Assembly: GCF_900445235.1 (NCBI RefSeq) | Contig: NZ_UFSM01000001.1 | Location: forward strand, 3,611,501-3,675,500 | DNA length: 64,000 nt | Reading direction: 5' to 3' | Source of the DNA: Aminobacter aminovorans | Lineage (GTDB): Bacteria; Pseudomonadota; Alphaproteobacteria; Rhizobiales; Rhizobiaceae | In this document: positions 33,326 to 42,685 of the stretch, in pieces | How positions within the stretch are numbered: position 1 is the first letter of the stretch | How the letters are laid out: each line of letters begins with the position of its first letter | The notes under the pieces: model-generated | What the model was told of the DNA's origin: nothing | Databases searched by the model: none | Seen by the model: only the letters and a program-made list of their open reading frames with translations | Made by a program: the position numbers and the translations under genes

Positions 33326-33976
33326 ATGTACCAGCCGCCGCTGTTTCGCGAGACCAGGCTGGACGTTCTGCATGCGCTGATCCGCAACCATCCGCTCGGC
33401 CTTCTGATCTGCAACGGATCGGAAGGCCCGGTGGCCAATCCGTTGCCATTCCTGCTCGACGCCGACATCGGCCCGAATGGACTGCTGCGAGCGCATCTCG
33501 CCCGCGCCAACCCGCAATGGCAGTTGCTGGCCGAAACGCCCGACCTGCCAGTGCTGGTGGTGTTCCACGGCGAGGACAGCTACGTCACCCCGTCCTGGTA
33601 TGAGACCAAGCGCGAAACCGGCAAGGTGGTTCCGACCTGGAACTATGCGACCGTGCAGGTGCGCGGCATGGCACGCGTCATCGACGACAAGGACTGGCTT
33701 GCCGGCCAGATCGCCGAGCTCACCGCCAGCCAGGAAGCCGGGCGGACCGAGCCATGGCAGGTCTCCGACGCGCCCGATGCCTACATCGCGGCCCAGATCA
33801 AGGGCATCATCGGGCTCGAAATCGACATCACCGCCATCGACGGCAAGTGGAAGGTCAGCCAGAACCGGCCCGTCGGCGACCGCATCGGCGTGGCCGAAGG
33901 CATCGCCGCCGAGCAGAAGCCGGCCGGCGGCATGGCGCAACTGGTCCGCCAATATGGCGGGCTCGCGGGCGAATAG
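33326..33976 (+). CDS. FMN-binding split-barrel protein, PaiB/PAI2 family
   Basis: This 216-residue protein matches the PaiB type: MYQPPLFRETRLDVLHALIRN start, then the NPLPFLLD strand and the YVTPSWYETKRETGKVVPTWN block that binds FMN. In Bacillus the pai operon represses sporulation genes, but in proteobacteria the role is unclear; a flavin-dependent or haem-related enzyme is possible. ATG 33326 follows AGAGGAG. Two acetyltransferase genes follow in the same direction, echoing the PaiA/PaiB pairing, since PaiA is a GNAT enzyme. Confidence 0.9.
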   Translation: MYQPPLFRETRLDVLHALIRNHPLGLLICNGSEGPVANPLPFLLDADIGPNGLLRAHLARANPQWQLLAETPDLPVLVVFHGEDSYVTPSWYETKRETGKVVPTWNYATVQVRGMARVIDDKDWLAGQIAELTASQEAGRTEPWQVSDAPDAYIAAQIKGIIGLEIDITAIDGKWKVSQNRPVGDRIGVAEGIAAEQKPAGGMAQLVRQYGGLAGE

Positions 33977-34000
33977 CCCTTCCGACCTGGAGCCTCTCTC

Positions 34001-34438
34001 ATGAACATCCGTCCCGGCATCGCGGCCGACAACGCCGTGCTCGTTGCCATCTGGGAGGATGCCGTGCGCGCCACGCATGACTTCCTCAGCGAAGACGACA
34101 TCCAGTTCTTCCGCCCCCTCGTCCGCGACGACTACCTGCCTGCGGTCGAGGTATTGGTGGCGGAGGATGCCGACGGCGAGCCGGTCGGCTTCATCGGCCT
34201 GGATGGCCCAAAAGTCGAAATGCTGTTCGTCAGCACCAGCCAGCATGGCAAAGGCATCGGCAAGGCGCTGATCGAGCATGTCGGGCGACTGAAAGGCCCG
34301 CTTGCTGTCGACGTCAACGAGCAGAACCCGGGCGGTGTCGCGTTCTATCTCAAATGCGGCTTCAAACAGGTCGGGCGCTCCGAACTAGACGGCCAGGGAA
34401 AGCCTTTCCCGCTGCTGCACCTGTCGCAGGCATCCTGA
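34001..34438 (+). CDS. GNAT family N-acetyltransferase
   Basis: This 145-residue single-domain GNAT enzyme has the acetyl-CoA pyrophosphate loop QHGKGIGKAL and the C-terminal strand-helix NPGGVAFYLKCGFKQVG. An N-terminal RPGIAADNAVLVAIWEDAVRATHDFL is shared with many RimI/YjaB-type members. It starts 24 bp after the PaiB gene and precedes a second, broken GNAT gene by 6 bp, so the four genes from 32637 look like one transcript. The substrate could be a polyamine, by analogy with PaiA, or another amine. Confidence 0.9.
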   Translation: MNIRPGIAADNAVLVAIWEDAVRATHDFLSEDDIQFFRPLVRDDYLPAVEVLVAEDADGEPVGFIGLDGPKVEMLFVSTSQHGKGIGKALIEHVGRLKGPLAVDVNEQNPGGVAFYLKCGFKQVGRSELDGQGKPFPLLHLSQAS

Positions 34439-34444
34439 GGCGTC

Positions 34445-34903
34445 ATGGACGGGATCAGCCTCCGGCCGTTTCGCCGCGAGGACCTTCTCGCCTATGCGGC
34501 ATGGTTCGACGACACCGAGGTGGTACGGCGCATCGACGTCCCCAATGCCGACCGGGTCGCCCATGTCATGGATCCCGCAAGTCCGGCCCATGCGGTCGTG
34601 GCCACCAGCGCAACGAACGACGCAATGCTTGCCGTGCTGCAATATGACGATGAGCCCGATGGCGGCATCAGCCTGCTGATCGTGCTCGACCCGGCGCAAC
34701 GCGGCCGAGGGGTCGGCAAGCGCGCACTCGCCGCCTTCGTCGCGCTTTTAGGCAGCCGCTAAACGCATGTAGACGGCCATGTCCACAACGACAATTTCGC
34801 CTCGATCGCCAGTGTAGAAAGCTGCGGCTTTGTCCGTCAGACCGCGGAGCGGGAAGACGGATTCCTGTTTTATAGCAAGCCACTTCGCGCCGGGAATTCA
34901 TAA
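34445..34903 (+). pseudogene. GNAT acetyltransferase interrupted by an in-frame TAA
   Basis: The frame from ATG 34445 runs 105 codons to TAA at 34760-34762 and covers GNAT strands 1-4 and the acetyl-CoA loop QRGRGVGKRAL. After that stop the same frame stays open for 46 more codons to TAA at 34901. It encodes exactly the missing GNAT end: HNDNFASIASVESCGFV and a final FLFYSKPL strand. No frameshift is needed, so a single nonsense change explains the break. The full protein would be 152 residues, the normal length. The truncated product lacks the last helix and strands and is probably inactive. A sequencing error is possible. Confidence 0.8.
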
Positions 34904-34934
34904 AAAGAATCCGGGCCGCAAGGACGGCCCGGAT
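34902..34934 (-). terminator. Terminator of the phytase-like esterase gene
   Basis: A perfect 10-bp stem (ATCCGGGCCG/CGGCCCGGAT, 34909-34934) with a 6-nt loop is followed on the minus strand by TCTTTTTA. It starts 21 bp beyond the stop of the minus-strand gene and abuts the end of the convergent GNAT pseudogene. Confidence 0.85.
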
Positions 34935-34954
34935 ATTGTCGTGAAGCCAGCGCC

Positions 34955-36313
34955 TTACTTGGCCTTCAGGAACTCGCCGACCTCGAGCAGGACGAACTCG
35001 TTGTCGTCAGCCTTGTCGAGCGCGCGGCCGGCCGAGAACGGCAGGTTGTTATCGTCGCCGACGACGATGTGGGTGTCGTCGACGAGATCGACGTTCTCGA
35101 TGGTGTTGAAAGGCATGTCGTAGAAGCCCTCGCCGCCGCCCTGGCGCTTCTTGTTGTCGGGATCGGCGATGTTCATCAGGTCGATGTAGCCAATCTTGCG
35201 GACCGCGCCGCCGACATTGGCGTCGGACATCTCGATCTTGTAGATCCGCTTGAACAGAGCCGGGTTGGCGAAGCAGTCCGGCTGCGGGTTCTTGGCATCG
35301 GCGCATTTCTTGGCGGCGACACCTGCACCCTGGTCGCGCTCGATGACGAGGGCTGTGGTGGCATCGATCATGTTGAAGTCGCCGATGGCATCGCCGCCGG
35401 CCGACAACGGATAGAGCCAGCTGCGGCCGGTCCATTCCTTTTTGGCGACGTCGAACTCGATGACGCGCAGCGCACGGTTGCCTTCGGCCTGCTCCATGGT
35501 GCCGTCTTCCTTGAACAGCGCGCCTTCGAGCAGGCCGTAGAGCTTGGAGCCGTCCTTCGACTGGGCGAGGCCCTCATAGCCGCCGGAGCGCTTGAGGTTG
35601 AAGGCCGGCATCGGCAGCGACGGGTTGGCCTGCAGCGTCAGCGTCGGATGGTCGGGCGACTTGACCGGCTTGCCATCGACGACGGTGCCGACGACGTCGG
35701 TCAGCTTGCCGTCGAGATCGAACTTCAGCAGATAGGGGCCGAACTCCTCGCCGACCCAGAAGCCGTCGGCAACCGGCTGGATCGACTCGACGTCGAAATC
35801 ACCGCCGGTGAGGAAGCGGGTGTCGGAGCCTTCGAGCACGATCGGGAACGGTGCCTTGCGCTCGGGATCGGTCAGGAACAGGGTCTTGATGCGGTTCATC
35901 GTCCCCTTGTCCCAGTCGAACGAGATGTGATGCAACATCAAGGCGGCATCGGTGGAGTTCAGCTTGTTGCCGAAGCCGTTGTCCGACAGCGACCAGAACG
36001 TGCCGTCACCGACAGCCTTGATGCCTGAGAAGCCCTGGACGGGCTGGCCGTCGAATGGCAGCGACAGGCCGGTCAGGCGCACGCCATCCTTGCCGGGAAC
36101 GGTGCCGAGGCCTTCGGCGCGCTTGCGGTCGGGAGTGGTGAACTTGCCCGACGTGCGCAGGTGTTCGGGCGCATTTTCGGGAGCTGCGATGATGGTGTTC
36201 GCCGGCAGGATCGCGTGACCGGCGAGCGTTGCCTTGAATTCCGTCTCATCCGCGAAGGCGGAGGCGGTGGTGAGCGCGAGAACAGCCGCAGCCAGATAGA
36301 GAGAGCGTCGCAT
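34955..36313 (-). CDS. Exported esterase-like phytase family protein
   Basis: This 452-residue protein has a Sec signal peptide (MRRSLYLAAAVLALTTASAFA) and a mature domain of the esterase-like phytase family, a beta-propeller-like fold. Family-typical blocks include GFSGIKAVGDGTFWSLSDNG and FWVGEEFGPYLLKFD. Such periplasmic proteins are predicted to hydrolyse phosphate esters, but few have been tested. ATG 36313 begins the signal peptide; the 15 codons upstream in frame are excluded. It looks monocistronic, with a strong terminator downstream. Confidence 0.9.
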   Translation of the reverse strand: MRRSLYLAAAVLALTTASAFADETEFKATLAGHAILPANTIIAAPENAPEHLRTSGKFTTPDRKRAEGLGTVPGKDGVRLTGLSLPFDGQPVQGFSGIKAVGDGTFWSLSDNGFGNKLNSTDAALMLHHISFDWDKGTMNRIKTLFLTDPERKAPFPIVLEGSDTRFLTGGDFDVESIQPVADGFWVGEEFGPYLLKFDLDGKLTDVVGTVVDGKPVKSPDHPTLTLQANPSLPMPAFNLKRSGGYEGLAQSKDGSKLYGLLEGALFKEDGTMEQAEGNRALRVIEFDVAKKEWTGRSWLYPLSAGGDAIGDFNMIDATTALVIERDQGAGVAAKKCADAKNPQPDCFANPALFKRIYKIEMSDANVGGAVRKIGYIDLMNIADPDNKKRQGGGEGFYDMPFNTIENVDLVDDTHIVVGDDNNLPFSAGRALDKADDNEFVLLEVGEFLKAK

Positions 36314-36428
36314 GGTGGACCCCGATTGGTTGAAGGAACGCCCTCCAGCTAGGTCCACGCCATGTCGGGCGGGTGACGCCTGGGTGAAACTTTAATGAAG
36401 TCCCCGGATGCCGGACGGCAGGGGCCGC

Positions 36429-36959
36429 CTACCGACTGCGCCGGTCGCTGCTGTTCATGGTGTAGACATGGGCCTGAAGCCCGTTCATCGGACCAGTGTG
36501 CTGAAAGCGCATGCCGATCTTTTGCAGCACATTCAGCGACGCCGTGTTGTCGACATGGGCAAAGGCGATGAAGTGATCGCCTATCTTGCGCTCGAAAGAG
36601 AAGTTGGCCAAGGCCCCTGCTATCTCGGTGGCATAGCCCTGCCCCCAGAACTGCGGGGCAATGGCATAGCCGAGCTCGAACTGGCCGGTGGCGGCGAAGA
36701 TCGAGAAACCGGCGCGGCCGATGAAGCGCCCCTCATCGCGCCGCTGCAGCTTGAACTTGGTGACACCGTGCAGCCGGTATTCTTCGGCCCAGCCCGTCAT
36801 TCGGCCGGCAGCCTCGTCACGTGTCCAAGGCTGGCCGGTGATTGACAGATATCGCGACGCCTGCACGTGCGAATGCAGCCAGACGAGATCGTCCAGGTCC
36901 GTGTCGCGCCAGGTCCGGAGCAACAGCCGTGGTGTTTCGAGAACCGTTTCATCTGTCAT
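36429..36959 (-). CDS. GNAT acetyltransferase, RimJ/RimL type
   Basis: This 176-residue GNAT enzyme opens with LETPRLLLRTWRDTDLDDL, typical of RimJ/RimL-like N-terminal acetyltransferases. Its acetyl-CoA loop lies in APQFWGQGYATEIAGAL, and the end carries DNTASLNVLQKIGMRF. Targets range from ribosomal proteins to antibiotics and cannot be told from sequence. ATG 36959 is preferred to an upstream ATG at 36983, which lacks family similarity. It is divergent from tyrS. Confidence 0.9.
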   Translation of the reverse strand: MTDETVLETPRLLLRTWRDTDLDDLVWLHSHVQASRYLSITGQPWTRDEAAGRMTGWAEEYRLHGVTKFKLQRRDEGRFIGRAGFSIFAATGQFELGYAIAPQFWGQGYATEIAGALANFSFERKIGDHFIAFAHVDNTASLNVLQKIGMRFQHTGPMNGLQAHVYTMNSSDRRSR

Positions 36960-37117
36960 GTTGCCGTCCATCCGCGCCCTCATTCGTTTCCGGCATCACA
37001 AGGGACGCTCCTGTCGGTTGGCAATCCTTGTGATTCCTGCGCTTCAGATGCTAAAGCGCTCGCGTCGCCGATCACATGCACGATCTGCCATGCCAATCGT
37101 CCGCCGAGAGAGAAACC

Positions 37118-38371
37118 ATGTCCGCCTTCAAGTCCGATTTCCTGCGCACCCTTTCCGAGCGCGGCTTCATCCACCAGACCTCGGATGACGCCGGCCTCGA
37201 CGATCTCTTCTGCAAGGAAACCGTGTCGGCCTATATCGGCTTCGACCCGACGGCTTCGAGCCTGCACGCCGGCGGCCTGATCCAGATCATGATGCTGTAC
37301 TGGATGCAGAAGACCGGCCATCGCCCCGTGCCGCTGATGGGCGGCGGTACCGGCATGGTCGGCGACCCGTCGTTCAAGGACGAGGCGCGCAAGCTGATGA
37401 CGCCCGAGTTGATCCAGTCCAACATCGACGGCATCAAGCAGGTGTTTTCGAACTACCTGACCTTCGGCGACGGTCCGCGCGATGCAATGATGGTCAACAA
37501 CGCCGAGTGGCTCATGCCGCTCAACTATCTCGAATTCCTGCGCGATGTCGGCCAGCACTTCTCGGTCAACCGGATGCTGAGCTTCGATTCCGTCAAGCAG
37601 CGTCTCGACCGCGAGCAGTCGCTGTCGTTCCTCGAATTCAACTACATGATCCTGCAGGCCTACGACTTCGTCGAACTCAACAAGCGCTACGGCCTGCGCC
37701 TGCAGATGGGCGGCTCCGACCAGTGGGGCAACATCGTCAACGGCATCGACCTTGGCCACCGCCTCGGCACGCCGCAGCTCTACGCCCTGACCTCGCCGTT
37801 GCTGACGACCTCTTCCGGCGCCAAGATGGGCAAGTCGATGAACGGTGCCGTCTGGCTCAATGCCGACATGTTGTCGCCCTATGATTTCTGGCAGTATTGG
37901 CGCAACACCGAGGACGCCGATGTCGAGCGCTTCCTGAAGCTCTACACGGCGATGCCGCTCGACGAGATTGCGCGCCTGGCAGCTCTCGGCGGGGCGGAGA
38001 TCAACGACGCCAAGAAGGTGCTGGCGACCGAAGTGACCGCGATGCTGCATGGCCGCACTGCTGCCGAGCAGGCGGCCGAGACGGCGCGCAAGACGTTCGA
38101 GGAAGGCGCGCTTGCCGACACGCTGCCGACGGTAGAGGTACCAGGCGACGAGCTTAAGGCCGGCATCGGACTGCTGTCGCTGGTCGTTCGCGCCGGGCTT
38201 GCAGCGTCCAACGGCGAAGCACGCCGTCACGTCCAGGGTGGCGCTGTACGCATCAACGACCAGTCGGTCAATGACGAGCGCCGCGCGGTGACGACGGCCG
38301 ACCTGACGCCGGAAGGCGTGGTCAAGCTGTCGCTCGGCAAGAAGAAGCACATCCTGGTGCGCCCGGCCTAG
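37118..38371 (+). CDS. tyrS: Tyrosyl-tRNA synthetase
   Basis: TyrRS charges tRNA-Tyr. The 417-residue class I enzyme has the HIGH-equivalent [13 protein letters not shown], the tyrosine-site block [21 protein letters not shown], and the KMSKS-equivalent [10 protein letters not shown]-terminal S4 domain begins near [22 protein letters not shown] 37118 is selected since [17 protein letters not shown] is the normal start; the 14 codons before it are excluded. A perfect hairpin terminator follows. Confidence 0.97.
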   Translation: MSAFKSDFLRTLSERGFIHQTSDDAGLDDLFCKETVSAYIGFDPTASSLHAGGLIQIMMLYWMQKTGHRPVPLMGGGTGMVGDPSFKDEARKLMTPELIQSNIDGIKQVFSNYLTFGDGPRDAMMVNNAEWLMPLNYLEFLRDVGQHFSVNRMLSFDSVKQRLDREQSLSFLEFNYMILQAYDFVELNKRYGLRLQMGGSDQWGNIVNGIDLGHRLGTPQLYALTSPLLTTSSGAKMGKSMNGAVWLNADMLSPYDFWQYWRNTEDADVERFLKLYTAMPLDEIARLAALGGAEINDAKKVLATEVTAMLHGRTAAEQAAETARKTFEEGALADTLPTVEVPGDELKAGIGLLSLVVRAGLAASNGEARRHVQGGAVRINDQSVNDERRAVTTADLTPEGVVKLSLGKKKHILVRPA

Positions 38372-38394
38372 CTGGCAGCACCCCGCAGGTACTG

Positions 38395-38421
38395 AAAATG
38401 GCCGGCACTGCCGGCCATTTT
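38395..38421. terminator. Bidirectional terminator between tyrS and the AsmA-like gene
   Basis: A perfect 12-bp stem (AAAATGGCCGGC/GCCGGCCATTTT) with a 3-nt ACT loop provides a T4 tail on either strand. It lies 24 bp after tyrS and 32 bp past the end of the convergent gene. Confidence 0.88.
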
Positions 38422-38452
38422 CATATCCGGAGATGCGGGCCGCGTTGCGCGC

Positions 38453-41400
38453 TCAGTACTCGAAGATCGCGCGGAAGATGCCGGGTGCGATGACCGACAG
38501 CGGATTGACGTGCAGCTTGGGCGCGTTGGCGTCGCCCGACAGCTTGTAGGTGACGCCGATCAGGCCGCGGTCGCGGCCATTGCCCAGGATGACGCCGACG
38601 AGCGGCAGCTCGCCGAAGATGCGGTTGAGGCCATAGGCCGGCATGAAGGTGCCGGTCATGTTCATCTGGCCCTGCTGGTCATAGAGCACGCCCTGGAATG
38701 TCGTGCCGATCAGCGGCCCGCGCAGGACGCCGTTTTCCAGGGCCAGATATTTCGATCGCTTGTCGATCTGCGCGAAGCCCCGCTCGAAGACGACACGCGA
38801 CGTGTCGATGTCCTTGCGCACCGCCTGGTTGAGGCTGCGATTGTCGCCGGCCGGCTTGCTGGAGACGATCGACGCCAACCGCGGTTCGTCGACGACGACG
38901 AACTCACGCACGTCGACCTGGCCCTTGAGCGGCCCATCGCCAGCCGATTCCAGCGCAAGCGCCAGCGACCCGCCCTGCATGCGGGCATAAACGTCGAGGA
39001 AGCGCAGGATCGCACCGGCATCGGCGGACCTGACGTCAAGGCGGCGCCCGCCGCCTTGCAGCACGTTGCTGACGGTAATCAGCCCGCCGGAGCTGGCCGC
39101 GGCATTAACCTGAAGCCCGCCGACCTTCGAACCGGAACCCGAATATTCCAGGCTGACATTCGACAGCTTTTCGCCACTGAAGCCCACCAGTGTGTCGACA
39201 TTGGCGGTGACAGATATGGAATTCGATCCCGTCGACTTGGTCGCGCTGTCGACGTCGGACATGAACTGCTTGATCAGCGCGCGCGCATCGAGCGAATTGC
39301 CCTTGACCTGGACCGCAAATCCCTTGCCGGAACGCTTGATGTTGACCGCGACATCGTCGCCGCGGTTGAGCTGAACCTGGTTGAAGCGGGCAGATGACAG
39401 GCTGCCATTGGCAAGCGTGACGTCGCCCTTGATGGTGAATGTCTTTCCGTCGAGACTGAAATCGGACAGCGTCGACCGCTCGCCATCTGACGTCATGGTG
39501 AATGACACCTCGGCAGCGATACCCGGCCCCTTGCTCCAGCCTACCCAGGGAAGATCGAGTTTGGCCGCGGTCAGGTCGGCGGTGATGCTGCGCTTGCCCG
39601 GCTCGGGCTGCTCGACATCGACCTTGATCGTGCCGGAGAGCATGTCGGACAGGCCGGGAACGAGGGCGTTGCGCGCCTTGTCGTCGAGCACGAACTGGAC
39701 GTTGCGCTCCTTGTCGATGCCGTTGTCCCGCAACGGCTCTACGAGGTCGAGTTCCGCCGGAACTCCGTTAAGCTTTCCCTTGGCAACGATGACGGCCTTG
39801 TCGGGCGTCACGGTGATGTTGCCGTCGGCCTCGGACAGCTTTTGGCCGTCGAACTCCTTGGCCACCGCCAGGCCGTCATAGTCGAGCGCCACCTTCCAAT
39901 CGAGCTTGCTGGTGTCGATGCCGCTGGTCAGCGGGATGTCGGCCTTGACGTTGCCGATCACGTCACCGGTCAGTTCCTCGGGCAGGATGCCGACATGGCG
40001 CATGGCATTGATCGGTTCGTAGGAAGCCAGTTCGGCGATCGCATCGGCACTGCCCTCGACATCGATGTCGAGCGAACCGAGGACCGGCATGACATTGGCC
40101 TTGACGACCTTCAGCTTGCCGTTGCTCGCGGCAACCGTGCGGCCACTCGGCATGAAGACTGTGCCCTGGGACAGCGACACGTCGACGTCGTTGCCATGGA
40201 ACTCGACAATGCCCCTGGCATCGCGGATCGGCGGAATGCGGCCCGCCGTATCGAAGCGCGAGCCATCGATCTCGAAACGGCCGAACACTTCCTGCGCATT
40301 GAGCGGCACGCCGTTGCCGAGACGGTCGGGCCTGACATCGAACTGGACGTTGCCGTCGACGACCCGGCCGCCATAGAGATTATGCAGTACCCAAAGCCGG
40401 GCATTTCGCGCCGAAAACCACGGCCACAGCTGCTTGACATGCGCGACCGACATGTCGTGGACGTTGAAGGCGACAAAAATGCCTGGAGCCTTGCCTTCGA
40501 CGAACTGGACCGACGCCTTTCCAAGCGCCTCGCCGCCCGGCCCGGACTTCAGGCCGATCTGTTCGGCCAAAAGCGTGTTGGTGACCACGTCATATGCGCC
40601 CGCGACACGCGCCAGGAAATTGAGTGCAGGCTCCGGCGATTCATCGGGTGCCAGGCGCGATTCGCGGCTGATCAGCTCGAAGCGGTAGGCCGGATTGTCG
40701 CCTGCATTGCCGGTCGCCGGGCGCGGCCCCAAAGCACCAGCGAAATCGAACGTCGAACGGCTGGTCGCAACGAGCAACTTGCGAATGTCGAGCTTGTTCT
40801 CGCCACTGGCGAGGCGCAGGTCGACGGTAACGTCGCCGACAAGCTGACCGCGCTCCTTGAGATCCAGCGTCGACTTGCCGATCGATCCCCTGGCGATCAG
40901 TTCGGAGCCGTCACCGTTGACGCCCTCTTGGCCCGTGATGGTCAGTTCGGCCGAGCCGATGCGACTTGCCTTGGCTGCCGGGATGTCGGTCTTTCCGGCG
41001 AACGGATCGCTCATCGATACTGTCGCATCCAGTGCTGCGATCCGATTGGCGCCATCCTCGCGCCTTGTCGCGGCGGCCAGTTCGACATCGCGGCCATCGA
41101 CGTCGAAATTGGCTGTGACACGCAACTCCCCTGATCGTGTCTTGGCGAGCGCGGCATCGATGACGCGCACGATCTTGACCTCACCGCCCGATGGCAGGAC
41201 GAAATCGACGTTGCCGAGCGCGATTTCGCGCATGGCATCGAACTGGACAGCGTCAAAGCCGCGGCGAATACCCCGGAACGTCTCGTCAAGCAGCTTCTGC
41301 GGGTCGACGAGACCGTCCTGATTGCGCAGGGCCGCACTCCAGTCCGAACCGCCACCGGCCGGCATCGCATCGACGACGATCCGGGCGTCGGAAATGCTGG

Positions 41401-41905
41401 CATTGCCGAGCCGGACATTGCCGGTAAGCAATGGCAAAAGCCTGATACCGAAGCGCATCAGGCCGGCTTCTGCCATGGGCGAGCCGTCAGTGCGTGTGAG
41501 CTTGACGTCGGGAACCTCGACCGCAATCAGCCTGAGGCCATCGAGCGTCAGCCGCGCCTGCCCCATCGAGACGTCGACATCGACGCCGGCGAGGCCCTCG
41601 ATGGCATGCTCGGCCTCGGCGCGCAGCCTGTCCTGGCCAAAACCGGAATAGCTGAGCGCTTCGATGGCGATGATTGCCAGAAGCACCAGCGAGCCGAGCA
41701 CGGCCACCGCGGCAAGCAAGCAATGGCCGGCACGCCGCCTCACGGAGGTACGTGGACGCGGCAGTTCCTGGCCCGCAGCCGACGGCATGGCGCCGAGATC
41801 GGTAATCTCATCGCGCCTGAACCGGATTTTCTCGTGCCGGGGCACTTCCTGATCCACGCTATGTCCCGTAGTCGTTTCGGTCGTGGACGAATCCAAGTCC
41901 GGCAT
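38453..41905 (-). CDS. AsmA/YhdP-like large envelope protein
   Basis: This 1150-residue protein has a cytoplasmic N-terminal tail of about 57 residues and a single membrane helix (about residues 58-83, LLAAVAVLGSLVLLAIIAIEAL). A very long periplasmic region rich in beta-strands follows, with repeated DGxxxxxxGxxxLxxG-like units and an AsmA-like C-terminal domain near the end. Proteins of the AsmA/TamB/YhdP clan form hydrophobic grooves that span the periplasm and move phospholipids to the outer membrane. It is divergent from bcp with a 55-bp gap and shares a terminator with tyrS. Lipid transport is by family knowledge. Confidence 0.88.
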   Translation of the reverse strand: MPDLDSSTTETTTGHSVDQEVPRHEKIRFRRDEITDLGAMPSAAGQELPRPRTSVRRRAGHCLLAAVAVLGSLVLLAIIAIEALSYSGFGQDRLRAEAEHAIEGLAGVDVDVSMGQARLTLDGLRLIAVEVPDVKLTRTDGSPMAEAGLMRFGIRLLPLLTGNVRLGNASISDARIVVDAMPAGGGSDWSAALRNQDGLVDPQKLLDETFRGIRRGFDAVQFDAMREIALGNVDFVLPSGGEVKIVRVIDAALAKTRSGELRVTANFDVDGRDVELAAATRREDGANRIAALDATVSMSDPFAGKTDIPAAKASRIGSAELTITGQEGVNGDGSELIARGSIGKSTLDLKERGQLVGDVTVDLRLASGENKLDIRKLLVATSRSTFDFAGALGPRPATGNAGDNPAYRFELISRESRLAPDESPEPALNFLARVAGAYDVVTNTLLAEQIGLKSGPGGEALGKASVQFVEGKAPGIFVAFNVHDMSVAHVKQLWPWFSARNARLWVLHNLYGGRVVDGNVQFDVRPDRLGNGVPLNAQEVFGRFEIDGSRFDTAGRIPPIRDARGIVEFHGNDVDVSLSQGTVFMPSGRTVAASNGKLKVVKANVMPVLGSLDIDVEGSADAIAELASYEPINAMRHVGILPEELTGDVIGNVKADIPLTSGIDTSKLDWKVALDYDGLAVAKEFDGQKLSEADGNITVTPDKAVIVAKGKLNGVPAELDLVEPLRDNGIDKERNVQFVLDDKARNALVPGLSDMLSGTIKVDVEQPEPGKRSITADLTAAKLDLPWVGWSKGPGIAAEVSFTMTSDGERSTLSDFSLDGKTFTIKGDVTLANGSLSSARFNQVQLNRGDDVAVNIKRSGKGFAVQVKGNSLDARALIKQFMSDVDSATKSTGSNSISVTANVDTLVGFSGEKLSNVSLEYSGSGSKVGGLQVNAAASSGGLITVSNVLQGGGRRLDVRSADAGAILRFLDVYARMQGGSLALALESAGDGPLKGQVDVREFVVVDEPRLASIVSSKPAGDNRSLNQAVRKDIDTSRVVFERGFAQIDKRSKYLALENGVLRGPLIGTTFQGVLYDQQGQMNMTGTFMPAYGLNRIFGELPLVGVILGNGRDRGLIGVTYKLSGDANAPKLHVNPLSVIAPGIFRAIFEY

Positions 41906-41960
41906 TATTAACCTGACATCCTTGCCGGCTCACCCCGTAACTTCAAACAAGGGTATCGAT

Positions 41961-42428
41961 ATGTCTGAACTCGAGACAGGCCAAACCGCCCCGCAATTCA
42001 CGTTGCCGCGCGACGGCGGGGGTATTCTGACGCTTTCCGACTTCGGCGGCAAACCTGTTGTCCTCTATTTCTATCCCAAGGACGATACATCCGGCTGCAC
42101 CGCCCAGGCGATCGACTTCACCCAGCTCAAACCTCAATTCGAAAAGGCTGGAGCGGTCGTCATCGGCGTTTCGCCCGACAGCGCCAAGAAACACGACAAA
42201 TTCAAGGCCAAGCACCAAATTGGCATCGACCTCGTCGCCGACGAAGAGCGAAAGGCGCTTGAGGCCTATGGCGTGTGGACCGAAAAATCTATGTATGGCC
42301 GCAAGTACATGGGCGTCGAGCGTTCGACATTCCTGATCGACGCTGACGGCAAGATCGCCAGGATCTGGCGCAAGGTGAAGGTACCGGGCCACGCCGCCGA
42401 AGTGCTGGAGGCGGTGAAAGTCCTCTAG
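41961..42428 (+). CDS. bcp: Thioredoxin-dependent peroxiredoxin, Bcp/PrxQ type
   Basis: This 155-residue peroxiredoxin reduces hydroperoxides. The peroxidatic Cys lies in KDDTSGCTAQAIDF. The canonical Bcp has PGCT and often a resolving Cys five residues later; here Pro is Ser and the +5 position is Ile, so the enzyme must work as a 1-Cys type or use another thiol. The rest (VIGVSPDSAKKHDKFKAKH, STFLIDADGKIARIW) is standard. ATG 41961 is chosen over 41883, whose extension overlaps the divergent AsmA gene. A 25-codon membrane micro-ORF follows. Confidence 0.94.
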   Translation: MSELETGQTAPQFTLPRDGGGILTLSDFGGKPVVLYFYPKDDTSGCTAQAIDFTQLKPQFEKAGAVVIGVSPDSAKKHDKFKAKHQIGIDLVADEERKALEAYGVWTEKSMYGRKYMGVERSTFLIDADGKIARIWRKVKVPGHAAEVLEAVKVL

Positions 42429-42503
42429 CGAAAATCGCCCGCTGCGGAACCGATGCCCTCTCTCGACGTTTCTCACCCAACGACCATCAACGGGAGAATA
42501 AAG

Positions 42504-42581
42504 ATGTTCCGCAGCGTCATCCTCTGGATGCTTGGCATTCCCATCCCTATCATCATCCTGCTCTGGCTTTTCCTACGTTAA
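42504..42581 (+). CDS. 25-residue putative membrane micro-protein
   Basis: ATG 42504 follows a clear ribosome site (GGGAGAA, seven bases upstream) and opens 25 codons to TAA. The product begins MFRSVILWMLGIPIPI and continues with hydrophobic residues to a final WLFLR: one membrane helix with a Pro pair and a charged residue at each end. It lies 75 bp after bcp on the same strand and before a terminator at 42686. The strong ribosome site and uninterrupted hydrophobicity favour a real gene; no function is known. Confidence 0.55.
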   Translation: MFRSVILWMLGIPIPIIILLWLFLR

Positions 42582-42685
42582 TTCGTGATCATTCGACAAC
42601 AGCTGAAGAAAACTCGGCCCGCGTATATTCTCGCGTTATCCAAGATGCCGCCAGACTTTCGTAGCATGACTTGGACAGCCAAGAG

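Noticed and set aside
36980..38350. 456-codon minus-strand frame opposite tyrS
   Set aside because: It is an antisense shadow; tyrS has all its motifs.
39842..41134. 430-codon plus-strand frame opposite the AsmA-like gene
   Set aside because: It is an antisense shadow with no recognisable domain or start signal.
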